Shown in pieces: positions 11,871 through 23,539 of a stretch of DNA of 64,000 nt. The stretch spans positions 1 through 64,000 of the forward strand of contig JAPLKL010000028.1 in NCBI GenBank assembly GCA_026388095.1. The letters run 5' to 3'. The notes below the pieces were generated by a model. It did not search any database and was not told where the DNA came from. It saw only the letters and a program-made list of their open reading frames with translations. Source of the stretch: Elusimicrobiota bacterium. Its GTDB lineage: Bacteria; Elusimicrobiota; Elusimicrobia; UBA1565; UBA9628. The stretch's first letter is position 1. Each line of letters begins with the position of its first letter. Made by a program: the position numbers and the translations under genes.

Positions 11871-11938
11871 CAGGCGGGGATGGGTTTCGGTGGGCGCGGC
11901 GCTTGATATACAATTTGGCATGCTGAGCTTAGGGTGAT

Positions 11939-12718
11939 ATGGACCTCTTCTTCCGCGACGAAGGCCCGCGCAGCGGCCTTTCCATCGTCCTCATCCACGG
12001 CTTCCCCTTCGACCACACCATGTGGCGGCCTCAAGTCCAAGCCCTGAAGAACCATTTCCGGGTCGTCACCTACGACGTCCGCGGCCTCGGCCGCAGCCCC
12101 CTCGCCGGCGCCTCCGCCACCATGGAGAGTTACGTAGACGACCTCTTCGGACTCCTCGACCTCCTGGGCCTGCCCGCCGTCGCCCTCTGCGGCCTCTCCA
12201 TGGGCGGCTACATAGCCCTGCGCGCCGCAGAGCGCGCGCCCCAACGGCTCCAGGCCCTGATCCTCGCCGATACCCGCAGCGGAGCCGACACCGAACAAGC
12301 CAGGGATAACCGCATCGCCTCCATCCGAGGCATAGAGAAGGACGGCCTTAAGCCCTTCGCCGATGAATTCATAAAGAAAGCCTTCGCTCCCCGGACCCTT
12401 GCCGAGAACAGACCCTGCGTGACCTTCATCCGCGACACCATCCTGCGCAGCGACCCCCAAGGCGTCTGCGCCTCGGCCGCCGCCATCATGAGCCGCACCG
12501 ACACCACCCCGGCCCTGGCCAGGATCAGGGTCCCGACCCTCGTCGTGGGCGGCGAAGATGACGCCCTCACTCCCCCGGCATCCTGCCAAGCCCTGGCCTC
12601 AGCCATCCCCGGAGCCAGGTTCGCCCGGATACCCGATGCCGGCCACTTGAGCAGCATCGAGAACCCCCGAGCCTTCAACCGGCAGATGCTGGAATTCCTG
12701 CGCAGCCTCCCGGACTGA
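11939..12718 (+). CDS. Alpha/beta hydrolase
   Basis: 259 residues. Canonical fold markers: LIHGFPFDHTMW (oxyanion HG), the nucleophile elbow GLSMGG with Ser87, acid candidates Asp207/Asp208 in VVGGEDDALTP, and His236 in IPDAGHLSSIE. The nearest groups are 3-oxoadipate enol-lactonase-like or carboxylesterase-like hydrolases, and the substrate is unknown. The start follows TTAGGGTGAT. The stop is separated by one base from the TTG start of trmL, so the two are probably co-transcribed. Confidence 0.9.
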   Translation: MDLFFRDEGPRSGLSIVLIHGFPFDHTMWRPQVQALKNHFRVVTYDVRGLGRSPLAGASATMESYVDDLFGLLDLLGLPAVALCGLSMGGYIALRAAERAPQRLQALILADTRSGADTEQARDNRIASIRGIEKDGLKPFADEFIKKAFAPRTLAENRPCVTFIRDTILRSDPQGVCASAAAIMSRTDTTPALARIRVPTLVVGGEDDALTPPASCQALASAIPGARFARIPDAGHLSSIENPRAFNRQMLEFLRSLPD

Positions 12719-12719
12719 A

Positions 12720-13175
12720 TTGCACATCGTCCTCTACCAGCCCGAGATCCCCTGGAACACCGGCAACATCGGCCGCACCTGCGTGGCCGCGGGCGCGGCC
12801 CTGCATCTCATCAAGCCCCTGGGCTTCCGGATCAGCGGCCGCGAGATCAGGCGCGCCGGCCTCGACTACTGGCCCAAGCTCGAACTCACGGTCCACGAGG
12901 ATCTCGCGGCGTTCTTGGCTTCCCTGCCGGCCCGGGCCTCGGTGCTGGTCTTCACCACCAAGGCTCGCGCCAGTTTCAGGGATGCCCCGTTCCGCAAGGA
13001 CAGCTATCTCCTCTTCGGCCGGGAGTCGAGCGGCCTGCCCGAGGAGGTCATGAGGCGCTTCTCCGGCAGCCTCTACCGCATCCCGGTCAGCCGGGACGCG
13101 CGCTCGCTCAACCTCTCCACCGCGGCGGCCTTGGCCCTCTATGAAGGCCTGCGCGCGACCGGCCGGGACCCGTAA
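12720..13175 (+). CDS. trmL: tRNA (cytidine/uridine-34-2'-O)-methyltransferase TrmL
   Basis: 151 residues, starting at TTG. A compact SPOUT methyltransferase: VLYQPEIPWNTGNIGRTC at the N-terminus, HLIKPLGF, the SAM-binding knot LLFGRESSGLPEEV, and IPVSRDARSLNLSTAAALALYE at the C-terminus. These are diagnostic of the TrmL/YibK family, which methylates the wobble ribose of tRNA-Leu. Length matches the family (about 155). It is packed directly behind the hydrolase gene. Confidence 0.94.
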   Translation: MHIVLYQPEIPWNTGNIGRTCVAAGAALHLIKPLGFRISGREIRRAGLDYWPKLELTVHEDLAAFLASLPARASVLVFTTKARASFRDAPFRKDSYLLFGRESSGLPEEVMRRFSGSLYRIPVSRDARSLNLSTAAALALYEGLRATGRDP

Positions 13176-13212
13176 TAAATCCGACCCAGCGACCTGTTAC
13201 AGTCCAAGCAGG

Positions 13213-13770
13213 ATGAAGAGGCTTCTTCTGGCGGCGATGCTGATGCTCCCCGGCTTGGCGCGGGCGCATGAGTACAGTGTGCGCGACGCCGGTGAGTTCC
13301 AGCCCTTGGGCCAGCTCGTGGAGTTCTACGACCGCTTCGGCTGGAGGGCGTACGAGGTTGATTTCGAGTTCGACCTGGAAGGCGGCGGTCTCGGCAAGAG
13401 TTCCCGCCTATCCGTTAAGATCGTGAAGAAGGACGGCAGCAGATGGGACTACTCCTGCAAGGCGTCCCGCACCCTCTCAGCCAACGTCAACACGCTTTTT
13501 GACGGCCGCGTCTCCGTCGTGGCCGAATGCCGCATCGACGCCAAGAGCTTCGCCGAGGCCGTGGACCTCCACCCGGACGACGTGGGCGCTCCAAACCTGG
13601 TCTTCCAGGCCATCGTCCAGGGCGGCCAGGCCGCCCCAGGGGCCCAATGCGGCATCGTCCTGCCTCGGGCCCAGCAAAGCGCCGGCACGGAGCTGAGCCC
13701 CTATCTCGCCGCGGGCGACGATCCCGGCGGGCTGGCCGTGGTGTTCCAACGCGGCTCCTCCCTCCAGTAG
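13213..13770 (+). CDS. Exported protein of unknown function
   Basis: 185 residues from ATG 13213, with a clear signal peptide (residues 1-18, MKRLLLAAMLMLPGLARA, cleaved before HEYSV). The mature part is predicted to be mostly beta strands, with three cysteines in all, which could allow a disulfide. No family was recognised. An extended -10 site TGTTACAGT (13195-13203) lies 9 bases before the ATG, suggesting its own promoter and a very short leader. Confidence 0.65.
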   Translation: MKRLLLAAMLMLPGLARAHEYSVRDAGEFQPLGQLVEFYDRFGWRAYEVDFEFDLEGGGLGKSSRLSVKIVKKDGSRWDYSCKASRTLSANVNTLFDGRVSVVAECRIDAKSFAEAVDLHPDDVGAPNLVFQAIVQGGQAAPGAQCGIVLPRAQQSAGTELSPYLAAGDDPGGLAVVFQRGSSLQ

Positions 13771-13875
13771 GACCAACCTTCCCAGCCTCCTTAGGTCCAT
13801 CGTTCTAGGCCTCCGTGGGCCATTTAACATCCCGCAAAAGCCCAATCGGCCCATCAAAACCTGGGAGCATTCCCC

Positions 13876-13881
13876 TATAAT
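13876..13881 (+). promoter_or_regulatory. -10 box (TATAAT) for the Lon-like gene
   Basis: A perfect TATAAT lies about 50 bases upstream of the ATG at 13933 of the exported Lon-like protease. The -35 region is weak. This would give a 5' leader of about 45 bases containing AAGGAG. An in-frame ATG at 13891 lacks a ribosome site and would spoil the signal peptide. Confidence 0.45.
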
Positions 13882-13932
13882 TATCAGAGCATGGGATTCC
13901 AACCGAGCCGTGCCATGACCAAGGAGCCTATT

Positions 13933-16900
13933 ATGAAATCCTCGACCACCGTCGCCACCCGAGCCCTCGCGGTCGTCCTCGCCCTGGCCCTCTGGCTGCC
14001 CGGTACCGCCTCCGCGGCCGGCACAGTGGTGCGTGCTCAGACCGGCGGCTCGGCCATCACCGGCAACCTCGCCGGAGCCGCAGGCGTGGTCTCCGTCCCT
14101 CTCAACATGAACCTCGGCTCCATGAGCCTGACTCCCCAGCTCGGCTCGGCCGTCCTCAAGGACATGTCCGCCCCGTCCGTGACGGTCGCGCCGGCCGCCT
14201 CCATCGGCGGCTCGCCCATGGTCATGCCCCAGGCCGTGGCCGCGCACCCCGTGGTGGACCTCATCAACAAGATCCAGGCCGCGGGCGTCGCCCTCCCCGA
14301 GACCGCCAACACCCCGGCTGACGCGGCCAAGATCATGGCCGCGGCCCAGGCCATGCCCGCCGGCGCGGTGCGCGACAACCTCACCGCCCTGGCCGCCGCC
14401 ATCACCGCCCCCAAGGGAGCCTCGACTGAAGGCATCGCCAAGGTCTACGAGAACGGCGCCAAGGCGACGGACGGCGCTGACGCGGTCGAGGCCAAGGCCA
14501 CCATCTGGCAGAAGCTCGCCGGCATGCCGGTGCTGCGCAAGTCCAAGTACATCCAGGCCCGCGCCGAGGCGGACCGGCCCAAGGCCCAGGCCGCGGACCC
14601 CAAGGGCTATGAGGTCGCCATACAGAACCTGCGCTGGGTGCCCGCCCCTGAGCAGCTGCCGGCCAGCACCAAGGAAGTGGCCCTGGGCGAGCAGAAGATC
14701 GTGGGCCAGGACGCCGCGGTCAAGGCCATCCGCTTCGGCCTCAAGATGCCCGGCGCCAACTACAACCTTTACGTCTCCGGCCCCACAGGCGTCGGCCGCG
14801 AGACCGCGCTCAAGTCCGTGCTCGCCGAGGTCGCCCCGGCCATGCCCACCCCCGGCGACATGGTCGCGGTGACGAATTTCGCCAACCCCGAGCTGCCCAT
14901 CATCATGCAGCTGCCCGCGGGCAAGGGCCGCGCCTTCACCGGCGCCGTCTCCGAGTTCGTGGCCGGCCTCTCCGAGAACCTGCCCAAGGTCCTCCAAGGC
15001 GCCGAGGTCTCCAAGGCCAAGAACCAGATGCTCGGCGAGTTCAAGAAAGGCATGGCCGAGCGGCAGAAGGAGTTCGACGCCGAGATTGCCAAGATCAAGG
15101 TCGGCAAGTTCGGCGTGGCCGTCCAGGTCGAGGAGACCGAGGGCGGCGTGCGCATCCTGGTCGCCCCCACCTTCGACGGCCAGCCCCTCACCGAGGAGAC
15201 CGTCGCCGCCGCTATCAAGGACGGCAAGTTCACGGCCGAGGAGTTCGCGGCCGCCAAGGCCGGCATCTCCGAGAACACCGGGCAGATCATGGAGATGTTC
15301 AAGGCCATGTTGGAGAAGAACCAGGAGGAGATGGCCGCCGTCCAGGAGGCCGTGGGCTCCTTGGCCCAGCAGGCCGTGGTCTCCGTCATCAACCAGCTCG
15401 GCCAAGGCCTCGTGGCCGCGGTCAAGGGCGACTCCGAGGATTCCGCCGCCGTCCAGGCCGTGATGGCCAAGGTCCAGGCGCGCCAGGCCGCGTTCCAAGA
15501 GGAAGTGGCCAAGGTCTCCATCGCCAAGTTCGGCGTGTTCTTCAAGCCCGTGCAGCAGGGCAACGGCATCCAGCTCATGGTGGCCCTGACCTTCGAAGGC
15601 CAGCCCTTGTCCGCCGAGGCCGTCGAGACGCTGGTCAAGGCCGGCGCCTTCACCCAGGCCGAGTTCGACGAGGCCCAGGGCAAGCTCGAGTCGGCCGTGG
15701 CGCCTCTGGCCGAGAAGTTCAAGGCCATGATGAAGGCCAACCAGGCCGACATCGCCATCCTGAAGAAGGCCGAGGCGGCCAAGCCCGTCTCCCCGGAGCA
15801 GAAGAGGCTCCTGGCCTACGTCAAGATGCTCATGACCAACGCGGCCAAGAACTTCCAGGTCTTCATGCCGCACGAGTACGACGCCAACTCCCCGCACCCC
15901 CTCAACGGCATCGACCCGGCCAAGCTCTACCAGGCCAACCTGCTGGTGGACAACTCCGAGACCCAGGGCGCGCCCGTCATCTGGGAGTCCCACCCCAGCT
16001 ACGAGCGGCTCTTCGGAGAGGCCGACGACAACGCCCAGCCGATCATCGTCCCCGGCGCCGGCATGATGAAGTCCAAGAACCCCGGCGGCCCGACGCTGAA
16101 GTCCGGCTCCTTCCTGCGCGCCAACGGCGGCTTCCTGGTGCTCGACGCCATGTCGGTCCTGCGCGAGCCCGGAGCCTGGCAGGCGCTCATGGCCGCGGTG
16201 CGCTCCGGCAAGGCCGAGATCACCACGGACGGGCTCAAGGGCCTGGCCACGCTGGAGGGCAACAAGTACTACGCCCCGGCCAAGGTCAAGGTCGTGCTGC
16301 TGGGCTCGCCCATGATCAAGATGATGCTGCGCGAGCATGACGACTCCTTCGCATCCGCCTTCAACGCCTCCTCCGAGTTCGAGTCCCGGCTGCCTATCAA
16401 CGCCGAGACCGTGGCCGGCTTCGTCGAGGTCCTCAAGGTCATGGTGGCCAAGAGCGCGGGCGCGGTCATGGACCTGACCCGCGAAGCCATCTCCGGCGTG
16501 CTGGAGTACAGCGCCCGGCTGGTGGACAGCAACCAGAGGGTCACGGCCCAGTTCGGGGCCCTCAACGGCCTGCTGCGCGAGGCCACCTTCTGGGCCAAGG
16601 AATCGGGCCGCAAAGAGGTCACCGGGGCCGACATCGCCCAGGCGCTGGCCGCCCGCAAGGACCGGGATGAGGGCTACGTCAAGCGCGTGATGGAGACCTA
16701 CCTCAACGACATCTTCCACGTGGCCACCTCCGGAGCCGAGGTCGGGCAGATCAACGGCCTGGCGGTCATGGGGACCTTCGGGGTCCCGGCCCGCATCACG
16801 GTCACGGCCAGCGCCGGCGCCCCCGGCGTGGTCTCCATAGACCGGGAAGCGGGGACCACGGGCTCGAGCTTCAACAAGGCCCTGGGCGTGGTGGAAGGCT

Positions 16901-17373
16901 TCCTGCGCAACACCTTCGCGCAGAAGAAGGCCATCTCCGCGCAGATCCGCATCTCCTTCGAGCAGAACTACGGCGGCATCGACGGCGACTCCGCCACCTC
17001 GACCGAGATCTACGCCACGCTCTCGCGCCTCTCGGGAGTGCCCATCAAGCAGAACTTCGCGGTGACGGGCTCGGCCGACCAGTTCGGAAACGTGCAGGCC
17101 ATCGGCGGCGTCAACGAGAAGATCGAGGGCTACTTCGCCCTGGCCAAGGCCCGGGGCCTCACCGGCGAGCACGGCATCATCATCCCGGCCACGAACGTGG
17201 CCGACCTGCAGATCTCGCCCGAGGTGGTGCAGGCGGTCAAGGACGGGAAGTTCCATATCTACGCGGTCAGCCAAGTCAGCCAGGGCATCGAGATCCTGAC
17301 CGGCACGGCCTATTCGGAGATCCTCCAGAAGGCCGCGTTGCGGCTCGACCAGCTGCGCGGCGCGGCGAAATAG
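13933..17373 (+). CDS. Exported Lon-like (AAA_32/S16) protease with duplicated insert and degenerate Walker A
   Basis: 1,146 residues from ATG 13933, chosen because AAGGAG sits 7 bases upstream. Residues 1-28 are a Sec signal peptide (VVLALALWLPGTASA). An Ala/Val-rich segment of about 200 residues follows. An AAA-like module begins near VALGEQKIVGQDAAVKAIRF; its Walker A reads G283-P-T-G-V-G-R289-E290, with Arg and Glu where Lys and Ser/Thr are usual. ANGGFLVLDAM (about 731-741) matches the Walker B region. A Lon S16 domain ends the protein with GDSATST (Ser1020) and NEKIEGY (Lys1063); the 43-residue spacing equals that of E. coli Lon Ser679-Lys722. Two related copies of an insert lie between Walker A and B. 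A strong terminator follows. Lon proteases are normally cytoplasmic. Confidence 0.88.
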   Translation: MKSSTTVATRALAVVLALALWLPGTASAAGTVVRAQTGGSAITGNLAGAAGVVSVPLNMNLGSMSLTPQLGSAVLKDMSAPSVTVAPAASIGGSPMVMPQAVAAHPVVDLINKIQAAGVALPETANTPADAAKIMAAAQAMPAGAVRDNLTALAAAITAPKGASTEGIAKVYENGAKATDGADAVEAKATIWQKLAGMPVLRKSKYIQARAEADRPKAQAADPKGYEVAIQNLRWVPAPEQLPASTKEVALGEQKIVGQDAAVKAIRFGLKMPGANYNLYVSGPTGVGRETALKSVLAEVAPAMPTPGDMVAVTNFANPELPIIMQLPAGKGRAFTGAVSEFVAGLSENLPKVLQGAEVSKAKNQMLGEFKKGMAERQKEFDAEIAKIKVGKFGVAVQVEETEGGVRILVAPTFDGQPLTEETVAAAIKDGKFTAEEFAAAKAGISENTGQIMEMFKAMLEKNQEEMAAVQEAVGSLAQQAVVSVINQLGQGLVAAVKGDSEDSAAVQAVMAKVQARQAAFQEEVAKVSIAKFGVFFKPVQQGNGIQLMVALTFEGQPLSAEAVETLVKAGAFTQAEFDEAQGKLESAVAPLAEKFKAMMKANQADIAILKKAEAAKPVSPEQKRLLAYVKMLMTNAAKNFQVFMPHEYDANSPHPLNGIDPAKLYQANLLVDNSETQGAPVIWESHPSYERLFGEADDNAQPIIVPGAGMMKSKNPGGPTLKSGSFLRANGGFLVLDAMSVLREPGAWQALMAAVRSGKAEITTDGLKGLATLEGNKYYAPAKVKVVLLGSPMIKMMLREHDDSFASAFNASSEFESRLPINAETVAGFVEVLKVMVAKSAGAVMDLTREAISGVLEYSARLVDSNQRVTAQFGALNGLLREATFWAKESGRKEVTGADIAQALAARKDRDEGYVKRVMETYLNDIFHVATSGAEVGQINGLAVMGTFGVPARITVTASAGAPGVVSIDREAGTTGSSFNKALGVVEGFLRNTFAQKKAISAQIRISFEQNYGGIDGDSATSTEIYATLSRLSGVPIKQNFAVTGSADQFGNVQAIGGVNEKIEGYFALAKARGLTGEHGIIIPATNVADLQISPEVVQAVKDGKFHIYAVSQVSQGIEILTGTAYSEILQKAALRLDQLRGAAK

Positions 17374-17390
17374 CCGGCCTGGTGGGGACA

Positions 17391-17428
17391 GCCCCCGCGC
17401 CGAGACATCGGCGCGGGGGCTTTTTTTT
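17391..17428 (+). terminator. Rho-independent terminator after the Lon-like gene
   Basis: A 13-bp GC-rich stem (17391-17403 with 17408-17420, loop GACA) is followed by eight T residues (17421-17428). This textbook intrinsic terminator isolates the Lon-like gene from the respiratory operon. Confidence 0.93.
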
Positions 17429-17430
17429 AG

Positions 17431-17436
17431 TAGACT
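17431..17436 (+). promoter_or_regulatory. Possible -10 box (TAGACT) of the respiratory operon
   Basis: TAGACT lies directly after the terminator T-run and 24 bases before the TTG start of actA. GGAGG at about 17446 serves as ribosome site. The -35 would fall within the terminator stem, so the promoter is plausible but not certain. It would drive the whole 14-kb respiratory gene set. Confidence 0.35.
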
Positions 17437-17460
17437 TAGCGCGCTGGAGGAACGCCGAGT

Positions 17461-18069
17461 TTGCTCGATTTCCCAGACCTCGATCGCCTAGCCGGGACCC
17501 TATGGGATGGCCTGCGCGATCCTTTAGGGCGCGTCGTGCTGGTCGCCACGGCGACCGGCGCTTCCCTCATCATATGCTGCGTCGGCTGGGTGGCCCAGCC
17601 TGATCGCTTCGCACGGGGCTTCGCCCCGGCTCAACCCATCCCTTTTTCGCACCGGCTGCATGCCGGCTCCTTGGCCATACCCTGCCTGCATTGCCACCCG
17701 GGCGCGGAGAAATCCCGGGCCGCGGGCATACCGTCGGTCGAAGCCTGCATGGGCTGCCATAAGGTGACCAAGACCGACAGCCCGGCGATCAGGCGGCTGG
17801 CCGCGGCCTTCGCTTCGGGTCAGCTCCTGGCCTGGAAGCGCGTCTACTCTTTGCCCAGCCACGTCTTCTTCGACCATCGTCCGCATGTCCTGGCGGGCGT
17901 GGCCTGCCAGACCTGCCACGGCCCGGTGCAGGAGATGGCGGTGATGACCCAGCACATGTCCATGCGCATGGCCAACTGCCTGGCCTGCCACCGCGACCCC
18001 CGACCGGCCCTGCCGGCGGGCTCGACCATCACGCGCGCCCCGGAGAACTGCAATGCCTGCCATCGTTGA
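17461..18069 (+). CDS. actA: Alternative complex III subunit ActA, pentaheme cytochrome c
   Basis: 202 residues from a TTG start with GGAGG about 10 bases upstream. One N-terminal membrane helix (about residues 24-42) anchors a periplasmic domain with five CxxCH heme c sites: CLHCH, CMGCH, CQTCH, CLACH and CNACH. Additional His residues (FSHRLH, HVFFDHRPH, MTQHMSM) can act as distal ligands. Five hemes plus the following genes identify ActA of the quinol:cytochrome c/HiPIP oxidoreductase known as alternative complex III. Confidence 0.93.
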   Translation: MLDFPDLDRLAGTLWDGLRDPLGRVVLVATATGASLIICCVGWVAQPDRFARGFAPAQPIPFSHRLHAGSLAIPCLHCHPGAEKSRAAGIPSVEACMGCHKVTKTDSPAIRRLAAAFASGQLLAWKRVYSLPSHVFFDHRPHVLAGVACQTCHGPVQEMAVMTQHMSMRMANCLACHRDPRPALPAGSTITRAPENCNACHR

Positions 18070-18206
18070 CCGCAAGGATTTCTTGAAGGGCTGTCTGTGG
18101 GCTCTGGGCGGCCTGCTGGCGGGGCTAGGGCGTCTGGCCGGCAGCGCGCCGGTGAGCGCGAAGACGCCATTGCAGCCGGAGCCGCCGAAGCATTCGGTGA
18201 AAAGGC

Positions 18207-18214
<8 letters not shown>
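18053..18214 (+). CDS. 53-residue membrane-anchored peptide between actA and actB
   Basis: A short frame from ATG 18053 to TGA 18212-18214 overlaps the end of actA by 17 bases and the start of actB by 8 bases. The product begins MPAIVDRKDFLKGCLWAL, has one hydrophobic helix (residues 12-30) and a Pro-rich tail. RKDFLKG resembles a Tat-like or Rieske-type N-terminus but has a single Arg. Without it the actA-actB gap would be an unusual 137 bases in an operon that otherwise overlaps. It may be a small accessory subunit or a remnant. Confidence 0.5.
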
Positions 18215-21051
<2,837 letters not shown>

Positions 21052-21062
<11 letters not shown>

Positions 21063-22419
21063 AGCCTTCAGGACGGAGCCCTTGGTCGCGGGTCCGCTGA
21101 CCGCGGCCGCCCTGGACGAGCAGGTGCTTCAGTACCCGGAGCGCAAGCCGCCCAGAGCCTGGTTCATCGCTTTCGCGCTCGCGGCCTCGGTGATGTCTTT
21201 GGGTTTCGCCCTGATCGGCTACACGGTCTACATGGGCATCGGCGTGTGGGGCAACAACCGGCCCGTGGGCTGGGCCTTCGACATCATCAATTTCGTGTTC
21301 TGGATCGGCATCGGGCATGCGGGCACGCTGATCTCCGCCATCCTGCTCATGTTCCGCGCGCGCTGGCGCAACGCCATCGCGCGCTTCGCCGAGGCCATGA
21401 CCATCTTCGCGGTCATGACCGCGGGCATCTTCCCGGCCATCCACGTGGGCCGGCCCTGGCTGGCGTTCTGGCTCTTCCCGTACCCCAACCAGCGCGGCAT
21501 CTGGCCCAATTTCCGCTCGCCGCTGATGTGGGACGTGTTCGCGGTCTCGACTTACTTCTCCGTCTCCTTGCTGTTCTGGTACATCGGCTTGCTTCCGGAC
21601 CTGGCCTCTCTGCGCGGCCGCGCCACGGGCAAGGTGCGCAAGATCGCCTACACTGTGCTGAGCCTGGGCTGGCGCGGGACTCCCCAGCAGTGGCGCCATT
21701 ACGAGAAGGCTTATATCATCCTCGCCGGTCTGGCCACGGGACTGGTGCTCTCCGTGCACAGCGTGGTGTCGTTCGATTTCGCCACTTCGGTGGTCCCGGG
21801 CTGGCACATGACCATATTCCCGCCCTACTTCGTGGTGGGCGCGATCTTCGCGGGCTTTGCCATGGTGGTGCTGGTGCTCTCAGTGGTGCGCCGGCTCATG
21901 GCCATCGAGAACCTCATCACGATGCGCCACCTGGAGCTGTGCAACAAGGTCATCCTTGGCTGCTCGTGCCTGATGGGCTACTCCTACATCTGCGAGGCTT
22001 TCACGGCCTGGTACAGCATGAACCCTTACATCCACCATACCTTCATGCAGTACATCTCCGGGACCTATGGCTGGGCCGGCTGGCTGGCCATCGCCTGCAA
22101 CACCGTAATCCCTCAGATATTCTGGTGGCCGCGCATGCGGCGCAGCGGCCTAGCCATGACGATCGTGGCTCTGGCCGTGACCGCGGGCATGTGGTTCGAG
22201 CGCTTCGTCATCATCGTGATCTCGCTCTACAACGATTTCCTGCCGTCGGCCTGGCATATCTACAAACCCACGCTCGTGGACTACGGCATACTGCTGGGCT
22301 CCTTCGGCTTCTTCTTCACCATGGTCCTGCTCTTCGCGCGCGTCCTTCCCGTGGTGGCCACCACCGAGGTGAAGGCGACCTTGCCCGGCGGCCAGCCCGA
22401 GGAGGCCTCCCATGCTTGA
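21052..22419 (+). CDS. actC: Alternative complex III subunit ActC (NrfD-like quinol-binding)
   Basis: 455 residues from a GTG that overlaps actB by 11 bases. About 10 membrane helices of the NrfD/PsrC type: FWIGIGHAGTLISAILLM, IFPAIHVGRPWLAFWLFPYP, VHSVVSFDFATS and PGWHMTIFPPYFVVGAIFAG. The conserved His and Asp residues of the PsrC-type quinol site are present. It would oxidise menaquinol or ubiquinol at the periplasmic side and deliver electrons to ActB. Confidence 0.94.
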
Positions 22420-23539
22420 GCGGGCCTTCGGCGTGCTGGGAATATTCGAGAGCCCGACGGTCCTGCTTGCGGCGGTGCCCAAGCTCAAGGCCAAAGCCTT
22501 GGGCCGGCTGGAAGCTTACACCCCTTATCCTGTCCACGGGCTGGAAGAAGCGCTGGGCTTGCGGCGCTCGCCTTTGGGCGGCATGGTGCTGGTCATGGGA
22601 GTTTTGGGGACCATCACCGCCTTCCTGTTCCAGTGGTGGATGAGCTCCGTGGATTATCCCTTGGTCACGGGCGGCAAGGACCCGTCTTCCTGGCAGGCTT
22701 TCATCCCCATCATGTTCGAGGTTACGGTGCTCTTCGCGACCTTCACGGCCGGGCTGGGCATGCTGCTCTTGCTCAACAAGCTTCCCAAGTTCTGGCACCC
22801 CTTCCTGAGCTCGGAGGCGTCCGGGGCCGTGACCCGCGACCGCTTCGCTTTGTCCATCGAGGCTGAGGCTGGAATGCTGGATGTCGCCGCGGCACAGGCC
22901 GCGCTCAAGGAAGCGGGCGCGGTCTCTGTCGAGGTCCTCGCCGAGCTTGCGCCGCCCAAGAGGATCTCGATCAACGCTTTGCTGGGCCTGGCCGGAGGCG
23001 GGGCATTGGTCTGCGTCATCGCGGGTGCGGCCATGTATTGGGGCATCAAGCTCTTCCCGGTCCTGCCGCCCATGTCGCATATGCTCGTACAGCCTCGGCT
23101 CGACGCGCAGCTGCCGAGCCGGTTCTTCAAGGACGGCCGCGGCATGCAGGCGCCGCCCGCGGGCACGGTGGCGCGGGGCGGGCTGCCTTATCCTTTCGAG
23201 AAGCTGGAGCAGGCCAAGGGCCTGGCTGATCCGCTGCCGCGGACAGCCGAGGTGCTGCAGCTGGGCAGGAAGGTGTTCTCCAATAACTGCCTCATCTGCC
23301 ACGGTCCCTTGGCTGACGGTAACCCGATCTTGACCGCGGCTTACGGGGGCAAGCCCGCGAACCTGCAAGCCAAGAAGTTCCTGGCGTACACGGACGGCGA
23401 GATCTACCACACCATCATGAAGGGCAAGGACGCGATGCCGTCGTTGGGCAACGGCTTCACCGAGGATGAGCGCTGGGCCGTGGTTCATTATGTCCGGGCT
23501 TTGCAGAGGGCTCAGCACGCCAAGGACACCGACCTATGA
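22412..23539 (+). CDS. actDE: ActD-ActE fusion: DUF3341 subunit joined to monoheme cytochrome c
   Basis: 375 residues in one open frame, overlapping actC by 8 bases. Residues 1-180 match ActD (DUF3341): GIFESPTVLLAAV at the start and two helices around PLGGMVLVMGVLGTITAFLF and FEVTVLFATFTAGLGMLLLL. A further helix (about 194-210) leads to residues 215-375, which match ActE: GTVARGGLPYPFE and heme site CLICHG, with a distal Met in MPSLGNG. The two subunits are usually separate genes. The fused form would keep the cytochrome tethered by ActD. Confidence 0.88.
   Translation: MLERAFGVLGIFESPTVLLAAVPKLKAKALGRLEAYTPYPVHGLEEALGLRRSPLGGMVLVMGVLGTITAFLFQWWMSSVDYPLVTGGKDPSSWQAFIPIMFEVTVLFATFTAGLGMLLLLNKLPKFWHPFLSSEASGAVTRDRFALSIEAEAGMLDVAAAQAALKEAGAVSVEVLAELAPPKRISINALLGLAGGGALVCVIAGAAMYWGIKLFPVLPPMSHMLVQPRLDAQLPSRFFKDGRGMQAPPAGTVARGGLPYPFEKLEQAKGLADPLPRTAEVLQLGRKVFSNNCLICHGPLADGNPILTAAYGGKPANLQAKKFLAYTDGEIYHTIMKGKDAMPSLGNGFTEDERWAVVHYVRALQRAQHAKDTDL

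Noticed and set aside
13891-13932. Upstream ATG (13891) as start of the Lon-like protein
   Set aside because: It lacks a ribosome site and adds 14 residues before a signal peptide; AAGGAG is placed for the ATG at 13933.
13477-17274. 1,265-residue open frame antisense to the Lon-like gene
   Set aside because: Gly/Leu/Asp/His-rich composition typical of the complement of GC-rich coding sequence; the plus strand has intact protease motifs and a ribosome site.
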